A stretch of 64,000 nucleotides of DNA. Origin: Parus major. Taxonomy: Eukaryota > Chordata > Aves > Passeriformes > Paridae. The stretch spans positions 33,242,867 through 33,306,866 of the forward strand of contig NC_031770.1 in assembly GCF_001522545.3 (NCBI RefSeq), in the 5' to 3' direction. Of the stretch, positions 24,060 to 37,600 are shown piece after piece (position 1 is the first letter of the stretch; the number at the start of each line of letters is the position of its first letter). A program made the translations under genes and the position numbers. The notes under the pieces were generated by a model, which saw only the letters and a program-made list of their open reading frames with translations, did no database searches and was not told where the DNA came from.

Positions 24060-26157
24060 TTTTCATTGGAATCCTTCTTATTTTTGGTTTGAATTAATTT
24101 CTGTTTGGTTTATACCTACTTGTCTTTGAGCCAAGATTTGGACAAGTAGTTCTTCAAAAGAATCTGCACTGGTAATGCAAGTAATTGTAGACAACAGATG
24201 TATCCATTCAGTCCTACTTCTGGTTATGAGTAAAGCCTTCCTCCTTTGTTCTTCTTTTTGCAACAAATTCTTCATCACCTTGGTGTTCTGATTGTTAATC
24301 ATCTTTTAAATATGGGCAGTCAAAACTGTCTTGGGTCTTGGATGGGGACATTTGAATATATTTGTATATATAGAATTGAGATATTTACTAGAAATTCCTT
24401 GACTGGTGAATCCTACAGTCATGTTTACCTTTTTGACAGCTGCACTAAGAAGTGCATCCAGGACCTCTTTCTCCCAAGTAAATTCAAGTTTTCAGCAGAG
24501 ACTTTTGCTTTGAACTGAGAATGCTCTGAGTATATAGTGTAAGACTTTCATCCCATGTCTGCTGTTTCAATCTTCTGAGTCATCTATTTCTTTCTGTGCC
24601 GTATCCCAGACTTTCTCAAAGCTGATAACATCTAAATTTATCAGCCCACTCCTCCTTTTTGTGTGCTGAGTCATAATTCAAAACATTCAAAAATTTGTTT
24701 AAATGTGAAGAAATCCTCTGAGAATTCTTCTTTGTTTTCAATTGCTCCTCTTGGTTGTGCTCTTTGTATTAGTCAGTTACGTGTCAACAACTTAGTTAAC
24801 AATTGCTGATGGGCATGATATTTAATGTTCTGCTAAAGTTAATATTGGTAAGATTTATTGCATTTCCTTTATCAAAAAATGAGCTCTCAGAGAGTTCAGG
24901 GTTCATGTGACCAAATCTGCTTGAGCTAGCTTACGTTTCAGTTTCTCATGCTCCAATTACCTCTTCATGTCCTTATATATTCTTTTCATTTCTGAATTTG
25001 TTGCAGCTTTTTGCATTTGCAAATTTGCAACTTTTTTTGCGTTTGAGTTCATATTAATGGGCTGATCCTTCTTTATGGATTAGTTAATGCTGTGCTTGAT
25101 TTAATTGCATAGCAAAACAGTCAATATGAGGAAGAATGTGTAGAGGGGAAGTCATAGTGTCTGTGTTTACTTTGGACATCAAGACTGTTTGCCACCACAA
25201 TTTTATTGTTTAAGGAACTGGAAGATGTTATCTGAGAGAAAGTTGTATTGGTCCATGTCTCAAAGAAAAGTTAGGTGGGAAAATACCCAGGTTTGCTTCT
25301 TCCTGTGTTCAACAGCTACCAACTCTATGACTTACACTCCCTCTGCAAAGATAATGGAAATCGTCTACTTCTGAGAGTATCTTCTACCCTACCACTTTAA
25401 TGTATTCTGCCTTCTCCAAAACAGAAAGAGGGTTAGTTCATATTCATACCATCATGAACTGAGTCAAAGCCTACAGCTCACTAATAGTAAGCTTGTGTTC
25501 TTGTCTACCAGGAATGTAAAAAGCCCTGAAATATGTGTGATATAAAACAGCACAACATAAGGTTCCAGGCTGTTCTTGTTACTTTCTGTTGTCAGCACAG
25601 TTGTTGGTTTTCAAATTTAAATGTTAATTTAGCATTAACGAAGCATTCTTGATTCCTCTAAAATGGAGGTGGATAAAGGTGATGTCTTTGACAGCTTAGC
25701 CCAGACGCTCCTTGATTCGGCAAGATCTAGAAATTCTTGTCACTATGCAGATCATAGCTGACACTGAAAAAGATGTGCATAATTGGACAGAAGTTCACCC
25801 ATTGTTTTCCAGTGAAACCCCATTTTATTCTCCTACTATTTTCCTACTATTTCTCCTACTTTGCTATACACCTGCAAGAGTTTTAATTTTGAATATGGGT
25901 CGCTTCTGGTGCTGATACATGATTGTGTTAATCCACCAATTTATCCCTTCACTGCCACCATATCTTCTTTGAAACACTTTGCCTTCAGTGCCTGGTAGTA
26001 GCACCTCTGGTCCAAGGTGGTAGTTACGGTCTTCCTCATCGCCTTCCCCAGAGATGTGAAATAAGTGAGCAAGCTGGGTCAATGTGCTACTTTGCAGTCT
26101 TATACATAAAAGCAGCTGTTTAATGGTGAGAGAAAGCACCAAAAAGCATATCTTCAT
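24060..26157 (-). pseudogene. Possible decayed coding sequence (uncertain)
   Basis: Read on the - strand, this region shows several stretches with protein-like composition, broken by stops and frame changes. One is a 97-codon frame at 25864-26157 containing LFHISGEGDEEDR. Another is a Lys/Glu-rich stretch near 24900-25000 with EMKRIYKDMKR followed by EHEKLKRKLAQ. A third is a 74-codon frame at 24078-24302 with MKNLLQKEEQRRKALL. No splice sites or family match could be established. It may be an old processed pseudogene, or simply A-rich - strand sequence that looks coiled-coil-like by chance. I cannot name a parent gene. Confidence 0.18.
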
Positions 26158-28070
26158 TCAAGTTAGCTTAAGTTAAATAAACCCAAAGGTACCCAGAACA
26201 GCAAAATAAAGATTTCTACCTTTCCAGAAGGGTAGTAGCCTCTCCAGTGTAATATTAACTATAGAGGACAGCCCTAACTATCCATGATCCTCCTAAAACA
26301 TTTAACAATCTGTAATAAGTTTTGATTTTTTTAAACCATCTAAAAAATTAAATTGTTGAATTCCCTGTTATAGTCACCTTCTTTTTTTTCTTCCATATCA
26401 TTTTCTGTCTGCAATTTTTAAGTTCCTTTTCTGTACTGTATTTCTGTGATATCCATGTGATGTTTCAGAAAAATTATAAAAAAACAAACAAAAAACCCCA
26501 CCCATATTTTTTTCAGATAGCCACTGTGAGACTACCATTTTCAGTAGTTCAACAGCAAATACCTAGCTGGGATATTTGACTGTAATTGGTATCTTCCTAT
26601 TAAGCTTTCAGTGAATTCACAATTACAGTAAAATTTAACTATTAACCCAATTGGCAAATTACTTCAAGCAGTAGCAGATTTCCTTTCAGTTTTGATCGCT
26701 ATGTATGATTCTGAGATTTTCAGATAAAGGCTATTTAAATCCCTCTGTTCCCATATAGTAGAGAACTGAAAATGAAGACAGATGAGTATCATTTAAAGAG
26801 CTTTGCAAGTGTGTCATGAAAATTTACCAGCTTTGTAGCAAAATCTATACACCTGCCTGCTTTCAAGTTCAGTGTTTTGATCGCTTCTGCAGATCCAATA
26901 CTGTTCTTCTGGAAGCTGATCGAACTGTGGATACTCTCATTTTCCATATATAAATCTAACCTATAGCCTTTAGTTCTTATATCTGTTTAGCCTTGGTGTG
27001 TCTTGTGCTGCTAGTCCCATGCCAGTGTTGCACTTGAAGGTGCTATATTTTGTTATCATGCTGTTTGTTTCCATCTTTAACTAAGTGCTTCGTTTATGCA
27101 TTATGAGGCTAGGGAGCAATTTTTTTCCAGTGGTTTTGTCAGCTGAACCACAGATAGAACTTTATTTTGCCTATTTATTGTCTACTTAAACTTCCAGAGC
27201 TCCAGTCATATTCATTATCAGTTTCTGAGCGAACTCTAAAAAAATTGCCATCCTGAAAGAAATTAAATGCTAAAAAATAACTGTGTTCATTAAGCCTTGC
27301 GACGGTGCTAATTGGTAGTAGTCAAATAGTAACAGGCACTAGGCTAGTTTCTAGAAATGTGGTCTTAAATTAGTTGTCCCTCAACTGCTACTAGCAAAAG
27401 TTTTAGTGAAATAGAGATTATGGAAGTGTCTATGAGGAAGGACAGTATGATAAGACCTACTTGGCATCTGTATTTCTAGGGTACTCCAGACAGTGTTGTA
27501 TGTGCTTCTCAGCAGGGCTTCTCAGTTTGGTTCTGGAACAAAGTAGTGATGATAGAAAATTTGAAAGAAATTGAAAAGGATAAGAAGATTGTTCTGTGTT
27601 TAACTTGTTCTTTGTGAAATGTAAAGTCATGTATGGAGAGGAAAAAAGGGGAAAGGACATTTTAAACTTTTTTTTAAGTTCTTTTTAACCTAAGAGAACT
27701 AGATTCTGCCTTTAGTTATACAGATGGAAGTAGATCCTTTTCCCAAACATATCTTATTGCTTGGAGCCTGATCCTGAATGGTCTTTAGAATTCTGATTTG
27801 ATTCAAGTCAAGGTTGCTAAATAGTTTCAGGTCTCCAGTTTCAAAATGTTGTCTCAGTGGCACAGCTGAAATGACAGTAAACTTTTCTCGGCTTATGTAA
27901 AGCGGTGTAATTTTTTTGAGTGCTGCACTAGCACATCCCACACTACCAGGGAAATAGCCTTAGTTTTAGCTATGTGACTTGCATATAGTCAGAGAAGGTT
28001 TCAGGGGGTTTTTGGGTTGTTATGTTTTGCTTTTTTCCTTAATGCTTTGGTCATTTGAGTGGCTGATATT

Positions 28071-28125
28071 TTATATATATATTTAAAAATACGTGTGTGT
28101 GTGTGTGTATATATATATTTATATG
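28071..28125. repeat. Compound (TA)n-(GT)n-(AT)n microsatellite
   Basis: An alternating TA run, a short A/T spacer, about eight GT units and another AT run followed by ATTTATATG. It is a simple sequence repeat in the large SDCCAG8 intron, with both Z-DNA-type GT and unwinding-prone AT segments. Confidence 0.85.
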
Positions 28126-28507
28126 TACAATTTCAGAACTGAAAAAATTTATCTGTAAATTGATACCAAACATAGACAATTACACAGAATAAATGTTTCA
28201 GAGCACATGACTTAAAAGCACTTTAACTTTTACCATTGTGAAGGCTGTTACAATCTTTTGTGCATCTGTTAAATGATGCAAATATTAGATGATGAAATAC
28301 TTCTCAAATAAGTTTTATGAATAAAATGTACAAGCAAACTTAGCAGAGGCATATGTGTCCTTGGGAAAGGACTTTCATAGGCTGGTCAGAAATGGAGTTT
28401 CTGCATTGACTTCCTGTAATGTTAACCCATGTCAATAAAATACACAGGAAATGTGTCTAGCATTTTGTCCTTTTTAAATTTCCAGTTTTAATAGCAAGAA
28501 GACACTC

Positions 28508-28627
28508 CAGGCAGTGCATTTCTGAGGGATTATTACATTTCTCGGGTGGCTGAAGTCACTCACCCTTCAGCCCTGTGCCTTGCAACGCACCCGAGGCAAG
28601 CAATAATCCCCAGCAAGGCACTGCCTG
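28508..28627. repeat. 120-nt imperfect hairpin (about 42-bp arms)
   Basis: The left arm 28508-28550 begins CAGGCAGTGC, passes through GGGATTATT and ends CTCGGGTGGC. The right arm 28586-28627 is its approximate reverse complement, reading CGCACCCGAGG, then AATAATCCC, then GCACTGCCTG. Matched blocks include CAGGCAGTGC, GGGATTATT and CTCGGGTG, with only a few mismatches and a small bulge. The loop itself carries CTGAAG...CTTCAG, so a nested stem is possible. This could be an old palindromic DNA-transposon remnant, a conserved structured element or a microRNA-like hairpin. The structure is seen directly; identity is unknown. Confidence 0.75.
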
Positions 28628-31600
28628 TCTTATCTTATTGCTTAATTATTATACCTATTTAATGGTGCTTAGAACATTGTCAGCTGTTGAGAAAAGGTAA
28701 TTATCACTAGTCAAATGAAAAACACTTTTTTGGCTGCCTTACGGATACACATTTTACTGGTACCTTGATACATAATGAAGCCTGATAGCAAAACTTTTGC
28801 TTGTCTCTTCTTCAAGCCACAGCTGTTTCCCTGCTAAATTCATCCCATCTGTCTCCCCTTCCGTAAGGCTGTAGGCAGTATAGCATAAGTACAGAAGCAG
28901 TTCAGTGCTATTTTGGATAAACATAGCTGAAATTTGAATCTTTGCCATTTGCAATGCACACATTTTGTTTTACTGCTGTAAAGAGAGCTGTCAAAATAAA
29001 AACTACATGGATAATTTACTGAAATGCAGTCAAATAAAGGGATGATCAAAGGGAAAAAATGAAGATATAATATAGGGTCACTCTTACGTTCATATTGTAT
29101 TCTGAATTAATTTAATTGTTGACCTCTTGACATTACTGGGTGCAGAGGAATTGGTAGTGAATAACAGGAGTAGAAGCCACTGAATTAGAATAGAACTTGA
29201 AGTCCAAACTTCATTGTCTAGGTAATCATAGCAAGTAATTGTTTGTGATAGTGCCTTGTTGAACTCTCTGACCAAGGCATAGTTCTTTGCTCGTTTTGTA
29301 AGGAGTAGATAATTATGTGAGATAATATAACTTCAAAATTAAATCCATCATTTCTACATGTGGCACTCTCTCTGAAAATAAAAGGACACCATAGCAATCA
29401 CAATGAGGCAACAGTTATTACACCTCTTACTCTTTGCAGTTGTGATTGACATGGAAAATTATATATTAAAGCTGAGTACAGATATCTTCACAGAGTTTGT
29501 TGTTCTAAAATGGATTGATGGTCGGTTATCCAAGGATTGTGTTTGAAATTCTAGATTTTCTGGAAGAGAAGATCCAAGTGACAGTAAGATCTGCTTGATT
29601 CACGTAAAATGAATATGGTGCAACCTAAAATATTTGAGAGTCCTTCAGGCAAAAAACCCTTTTGAAAAAAATCCTGTATTTACTGAAATGTTAGAAGTCC
29701 TATGGCACCTCTAGTAGGAGAAGGGCTTTGACCACTACTGCTTGGACATATTTTCCTTTCTCTGTGTTACTGTTTTCTATGTGGTCTGTCTCAGAGAAAG
29801 ATGATGACTGGTAAATGCTTGTAAGTCTGTTGAAGGAGAATCTTGGAAGTAGTTTCTAGGTTAGCCCTGATGTGTATTTGGGATAGTTACATGTTCTGTG
29901 GAAGCTAGTTCTTGAAGGCTTGTGCTTCCAAATCTGTATTGCCTTAGGCAAACGTGAACAAAGCCATGTTTGTCCTAACATAGAAGATGCTTTTGTTGAC
30001 AAAGAAAGAAGCAGATGATGAACTTAATGGTAGTGAACAATGAAATTATCACAATATAAAATTGATCTAAAGTTAGGAGCATAAAGTTCCTTTGGGGAAA
30101 AGTAGTTCATGGAATTCACTACTACTGAAATACTGATTTCAGTGCTCTGTACCAAGGTAGAGAAAGGGGAAAAAAAGGATGTTAAATTCTATGTTTTTAA
30201 ACTGAATCAAAAGAATCAAAGTCTTTTTTATTGTTACTATTGTTTTTATTGTTACTAAGAAAGGTACTGTGACAAAAAAAAAGCTCACATAGTAGTTTTC
30301 ATGTAAATATGTGTAAAATCAATAGTCTGCAGTAAGGATCAAGCGTCACTCTTCCATATTAAGAGAAATGTGAAAATTTCTCAATAGACACTAAATTTAA
30401 ATATTCAAATATTTAAAAATACTATTTTTAGTTTTGTTCTATTTGAACATAAATACTGATGTTATAATCTGTGAGACTGAATGTTGATAGTTATTCCTGT
30501 AACTAATCCAGGAGCTGATAATACACCTACTATGCCAGAACTAGTATCTTCATGTATCAGTTTAAATAAAGAAGGGCTCCATTATTTTTTAATGGAAGGC
30601 CAGTTTTTTAAGGACTCCATGAAATGTAAAGGCCCCTCACCCTCTGACTGAAAAAGTAATTATATTGACTTCTCTGAGGTCACCAAAATATTGCAGTAAA
30701 CATCCACCTACTACATCTTAGAACAACTGCTTTTACAACAAATATATTGTGATAATTCCTTAAAGTCCTGTTAATGTCTGAGCTAATATTTTAAAAATAC
30801 TGCCTATGGCTTGGTCATCCAGTTTTATAACATCTGATGGAACATGTACATTTACCAACGTACTTTTTCAAGAAACTTTAGCCATTTTCCCTGCCACTCT
30901 CCAAAAGGAGAGATTTACATGTTACATATTGGAAATGGTCAGTTCCTGTTAAAATCATTTAGGTAGCTGCTGTAAGTTGAAGTGGGAGCCCTGTACCCTC
31001 CTGCATAACAGTTTTGACAGATTCACTGCATTTTTCCCGAACATGAACTCAAAATGACAAGTAGGTGAAGAAAATCAGGTTGTTACAAAGAGTTTTACCC
31101 TCTTAGAGGGTTGCATAGTTGAGATTTGGGGATGGAGAAGTGAACCAACACCAAGGGCAAAACAAGTTATAGGGACTGTCTTTGCAACATGCAAAGTATT
31201 AAGAAAGTTGCCAATATGATGCTTTTCTCATATTTGTTAAATTAAATTTTTGCATTCCAGAGTACCTTGCCATAAGTACACTTGTTAAAGATGTGATCAA
31301 AATCCCAAGATGATGTCAATTCCTGTTGATCCTTCATCTACAGTGTTGAGTTTTTCCCCCACTGATGGGACTGTTTACGGTGATATGGATCTAATAAGGG
31401 GTCTTTTTTCAAACCTAGCAATTAAATACTTACTTGGTTTTTGTCTGCCCATCATCTTTTTACTTGCATCCAGGATTTTTTTTTTTTTTAAATTCTGTCT
31501 ATGAGTTTTTAGATCAGACAGAAGGCCTTATACTTCCACTCATTCCTTCTGCAGGTTAGTGTAAGGACAAAAGGAAAAGAAAGAATGGGTTAGAGGATTC

Positions 31601-34600
31601 AGATACTACCAGACAAAAAAAGTCAAGTAACATGGAAAAAGATAAAAACTTCAAAGACAAAATATGAAAAATATTCTTACAGTGCTGTTTTGTATTCTTT
31701 TCTCTTTACCATTTTATGTTTTTCTTATGTTTAAGGTAATTTTAGATATTCCAAGAGTACATGTGGAGGGAAGATCTTCTGGAAAAGTTCTGAAGATTTC
31801 TGGATCTTCTGAAAAACTATATATTTTGGATATACACAGTGAACAAAAACCTATGCTTGTTCTAAGTTTTTCATGCAGTTTATCTGTTTGCTCAGTTGTC
31901 TTGTAAGTTCAGAACTGAAAGCCAGTACAATCTTTACAAATATTACTTTTTCTCTATCGTCCTGCCTGATCTCGCTTTCAACTGCCCCTGTTTCAGCAAA
32001 TTTTAGACTTAGTTGTTGTTATTATTAATGCTGATATTACAATTAAATATGATCTGCAAGTTCAACAATTCATAAATAATTTTTTTAATAGCATCATGTC
32101 ATAAACTGACCAGTACATTCCATCTGTATGGTACATAGATGATTTTTGTCTTTTAGCATAAATTCTCTCAAACAGACAATTATAGCATCTGTTAGAAGTG
32201 CTTGCAGGTAATTTATACAAAACTAAAATCCTTTTCATATAGCAATAGTGAGCTATGTGTTTTTTGGGTAGGGTGTTTTAGGTTTGGGTTTTTTCTAATA
32301 ACAGTGCAAGGGAAAGGCTTACCCTATATTACTGTGTTCAAATGCTTCCCTCTGAGCTGTTCTTCACAGAATTGTCTGTAGACCCAGCACATCATGTTGC
32401 ATTTGAGTCCTCCCACCCCCCACCCCCACCACATACAGAAGAAGCCCCAAAGTTTTGAACAACAGGGACTATTTATGCAAAAACAGAGGTTAAATTAATT
32501 TTGGTAAAAACCAGAACTGATTAGCATCCTGATAGCTAAATTCATTAGCAGAGTCCCCCAGTTGCACTTCAGTTAAAGCAGTGTTGCAAGATGAATAAGT
32601 GATCCTTCCCATGCTACTTTCTTTCTTTTTAATAATCAGTGGAACTTTGGTTGCTGGAAACATCTGAATTCATTTGGTCCCATAAACACAACAGATACCT
32701 GTAGAGCAGAATTAAAAATTAGAATTACCTGAGATGTTAGTGTTGTTTGTGTGAAAATATCATCCTAAAATTTCTGTTCCACTAAAATTTATTCTGTTCT
32801 ATTTAGCTAATTTCTATTCATATTTTCAAATAGCACAGTTGGGGATTCTTTCCTTTGTAATCTTTTTGAGAAGGAATTTTTTTTCTAATACTTCAGTGAC
32901 TTTCTGCATCAGATTGCAGGGTAATGTTACAGTCAGTAATGTTTACATCAACAAATGTAAATTCAAATTAAATCTATTATTTAAATAGCATAATGGAAAC
33001 ACATGGTGCTTTGTAGTCATGTAATTAAAGAAGATCTGTGCCTCCAGGAATTTATGATGTGAAGATCAAAACCATTTCCACGTGCAACAGACCTCTTCTA
33101 AATTACCGGTCTACAATTTGGGGATTTTGTCTTGCATCAATTTCAGCATAAATTCTACTCCTGAGCAGAGGTTTCAACCAGGCCAGTGCAGAGCTGTCTG
33201 AGATGCAATACCTAAGTTTTGTACTTGACAGTTTGTGTAGGGGCAATTTCCTGTCCAGCACAGAAAAGCTTGGTGTTTTGATATTAAGATTTATATCTCC
33301 CTGATTTAACAATCCCACTGTGAACTAAACTTTGTGAATTATAGTAGTTTAGTTGGGGGGTGGGGGGAGGAACTAATTTTCTTGTGTTTAACATGGAGTC
33401 TGAGTAGCCATGCTTTTTTTTTTTTTGCTTTTTTTTTTGCTTTTTTTTCTTTTCCTTTTCCACTTGTGAAAACTAATTGTGAAGAATAAACTTACTTGTG
33501 AAGGTAATTTTGTGCAAAATTGCATTTGAATTAAATTATTCACTCATCCTGGGGCAATAGCCTGTATTCACTTTCCAGCTGAGCCAACTAAAAATATGGG
33601 AAACAGACCAGCCTAGTATTCCATTGTTACCTTATATAATATGGTGTTTTGGAAATGATGATGAAGGAAACCTGGATATTTCATGGATGAATTAGTAGAT
33701 TCATAAACTGAAAGATTTGCTTGCTATTTGTAATGGTGTTTTCTCCCTTCCTTTCAAAACTGTGCTCACAAATTGGAGATGTTGCTTTTATTAAAAAAGA
33801 GGTGGACAAAGAAAAGAGGAAAACAAATCAAGCCTCTTTTTTTCCTTTGAAATCTTTGCCTGAATTGTTGGCTGAGTTTCCTCAAAAGGCTTGGACTCCT
33901 TCAAAACTTGGAATCAAGTTCAGACCCCAGCTAGGTGAGGTGGAGTACTTTGTTAGTTTCCTCCTGATAATGTGCTACAAAAGAGTATGGGTGTAAACAC
34001 ATAGGGTCTTACTGTCAAGTGTGATGGTTTTGGATTTCTTCCAATTATCATCCTAATTAGCACCCTGAATTAAAAAGAATTTTTCATTTCTTTTGGGCAT
34101 TGGGAACTAAATGAAAAATGGTCTGTGAACCTTGTGACTTACAGGTACCTGCAAACCTTCAAGCCCCTTTGTTGCTGTAATGACTTAACTGCAAAATAAT
34201 TTCACAGCCATAAGAGGCAACTTTTGCCTTTAACCTCCTTGTCTGAGGATGTTCCTTAAATTGAGGTAAGTACCTCAGTTTAAGGAAATTGGACAGTACC
34301 TCGCACATTCACATATTCTATTCTGTGTTCCAGTGCTTTTTTTCTCGAAGTTGTTGTTTGGGATTGCACAGCTTGGAGGTGCTGTAGTGTTTGGTTTTAT
34401 TCAGTTACTTAAATCCATTAAACATGAGTTCTGGTCATTTCCTGATCCCATGAATGCTTTGAGCTGTGGCAGCTAACAGAGACTTCTCAGCACTTTGTTA
34501 GGAACTACGGCTGTTTTTCTCCAAGCGCTGTGTTTCAATTTTACTCATGCTGTGCTACAGATCCTTACATTGCTGGATTCAGGGCATCTCTGTGCTGTGT

Positions 34601-37600
34601 GGATTCAGTACTATACTGATCTTTTCTAACATCTTCTAAGGTAAAGCTGTGAGATGACTGTTTGTTGTGAGCTATAGGCATTAATGAATGTTGGCATTTT
34701 TCTTCCAAACCTGTCTGAACAAAGTTTTGTTCCTCAAGTACCTCAGGTACAGTTGTATGTTGATCAGAGTAGAGTAAAATATTTCCCTTCACAATGAGTG
34801 ATGGTCCACATCTTACCTTCCGTGTATTTGCAACTGGGCTTCCTTTGTACTGTTGTTTTTTTTTTTTAACCTAGCTGTAGCTTTCTGAGCCTTTGGGTCA
34901 TATGGTGTGTGGCTTCACACAAACGATTACTATATGGCAGGATAACTAAGATTTGTTTTCTTCTCCCTTCTCAGTGCTTTTGTCTTGTGCTGATATACTG
35001 GATTCTGTGTGGTACAAAAGGAAGCCTTAGATGACAACTAGTGTAACATTGTACTTGGGAACTGTATTTTTTGGATCTAGACTCAGATGAAGTCTTGTGC
35101 CTAAAAACATTCAGTACTTGGCAATACCAAATACCAGGTTTCTGGAATCAGGAGTAATCTCATAGTTCTCATACAACACTGAAAGAAACCCCAAAAATTA
35201 AAGATCCTTTATCATTTGGGATACCTGAATTTCAGGGTGCTTCAGATGGAAAAATAACCAAGAAGAGTAAGATTTACTAAGAGGGTGTAGCATTGGTAGT
35301 CTTAAGCAAGCCACCCCCCAAAATGTAGCAAAGCAACAACCCCAAACTGCAGAGGTTCTGTGAAAACACAATAATTCTGACATCAGACAGTTAAATAACA
35401 GACTCTGATGTGGGAAACTGTCCCAGATTCCAACATTCCTTTCAGTTGAGATTAGAAAACAAGGTAGACTTAGCATGAGAAATAGTGTCTTTATATGAAG
35501 AGATTGCTCTTGTTAGGCCCATATGTGAACCATATATCCAGATTCTCTCTACATCCGCTCACTTGTCTCCCTGTCAGCATCTGAAGAGAGATTCCCAAAT
35601 GTTCAAATGTGCCTTTCAGATCAGAATTTAATTTTATACTACTATCTTGGCCTATTAATTTTTGATTATAACAATGCTGTGATGGCAGACACATCAGATT
35701 GCAAGTAAAATTTCAGAAATCAAAATGCTACTAAGCTGTGGAAATAAATGCAAGTGCAACTTGCAGTAATAGATCACAATAGTTGTATATGGTAAAATAC
35801 ATGTCATTATTGAATAAGAAATAGTTCATCAGGGCACGTATTGTTCATGTACACTTGATGAGTTACAAACTGCAGTGTGGAGGCTGAATACTTCCAGGAT
35901 CTGTGTGTGTCAGATGAGGAAGGCAAAGTCTAAGAGCCAAAAAACCAGTTCCAGAGCTGACACTTGTAGAAATTTGGAACTTAAGTACTACAGAGCATCT
36001 TGGATACTTCTGTCATTTATTTGATATCTCATATTCAAGGAGTTAAATTAATAAAAACTAATTACATTAGTGTAGTTTACATAAGATGAAACTTGTCAAA
36101 ATGTTAATTGAAGATACCTGATTGATTACTTATTTTCCCTTTAAAGGTATGTTTTCTTATTTTGTTCTTAAAAATAAGTACATGAAGTCACCATCAAGAA
36201 CTAGAAATAATACTAAAACAGGAGCCACAAAATTAAAAATGCCAGTATGAAGTGATGTAATTTTTCAGTGTAGTGATCCTATGTTTTCTGTTTCGATAAT
36301 GGATGTCTAAGGGTATTTGTGTGGTTATTTCGTGAAGAAATCAATTCCCTTGCTAATATCTTCACTTCCCCATATAGTCCTTTTCAGATTGAAGGAGTTC
36401 TGCATTCAAATCCCTGCTTCTCTTTGTCTCAAAAGTGGAAAAGCATTCTGTCATTTCTGCAAATCACTGTAGAAATTCTGTTGCTTCTACAATTTACAAA
36501 TGAGATACCCAATAGGACTGGGTAAATTATTTACAATTATTATATCAAACATTTCAGGTATACCTAGAACATGAATATAGGGAGCTTTAAGCTTATTTTT
36601 ATAATCATTATTATTCCATATAATATGAACTGTCATTTCTTTACAAACTTTAAAAAACCTCACTCTTTGCCCCATGTTCCAAGAAGTCCCTCCCAAACAA
36701 ACCCAAAAAGATCTGATCAGGATATGGTGGCGGTATCTTCATCAGACCCAGCCTGTTTCTTAGTGTTCCATACTGCAATCCAGCAAACCTATTGGCACTT
36801 TCTACTAGAAATGATTAATGGCGGCCATGTATAACCAGCAGTTCAGTAACACTCTGCAGTCAAGGGAGAAGTTTTTGACATACACTGTACCTTCATGATT
36901 TTCCCTTGCTTGTCAAGAGAATAAACTATATATTTATTTTTTTTCTTATCCTTCAAGCAGTAAGAAAGTGTGCAGCATTTTCATTATTTCTACAGAAGTC
37001 AGTTTGCAACAGGTCTTGGTGAAGACTTCACACATGGTTCCTTTTTTCACCTGTTCTTGGACAAGAAGTCACAGTACATATACGAAGTTAATTTTCTCTC
37101 TCATATCTAAATCTGAAACCATACTTTTTGTCTACAAAGTAACTTGAAGTTCTGAAGGGCCTAATATAATACCTGTTTCACATGCGCGAAGGACTTCTGT
37201 TGGCCAGACTTTCTATTTCTGAAATTCTGTTTCTGATGTTTGTAGGGACTCTTACTGAAAGGAGGGAAGCACTGTGTGTTGCTGGTGAGGGATTGGGATG
37301 GGGTGAGGGAGTCTGTGTGACAGCTCTTCAAGCACACCTTCCTCTGGAGCTTCATTCACAACTAATGTGCACAGACATACCAAATGTGGTCATAGACAAT
37401 TGATTTTGGCCTAATCAGTTCAGGAGACATCCTGCTGGTAGGTCGGTTACTGCTTTGCTATCCAAAGCAGCACAGTGGATAAAATAGGAATTTTTCAACC
37501 CTAAGTGCTACTGAGTTACTAAGAATCATTCAGAAAAAGACACTCCTCATCTAGGAAAATAAAGGAAGTGAATATGTGCAATCAGATAATTGGAAATTTT

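Larger units (their letters stand above)
17707..28507 (+). other. SDCCAG8: SDCCAG8 giant intron, left third
   Basis: This is AT-rich intronic sequence after donor GTAGGA. It contains a purine-rich G-run patch around 18018-18060 and a pair of overlapping opposite-strand open frames at 18281-18727, the longer being 148 codons and unlike anything I recognise. A - strand stretch with coding-like traces lies at 24060-26160, and a TA/GT microsatellite at 28071-28125. No exon fitting the SDCCAG8 frame was seen. No recognisable CR1, LTR or RNA gene was found. Confidence 0.7.

Noticed and set aside
32409..32429. C-rich run as a - strand G-quadruplex
   Set aside because: Only three runs of three or more bases are present, so a standard four-tract quadruplex is not supported.
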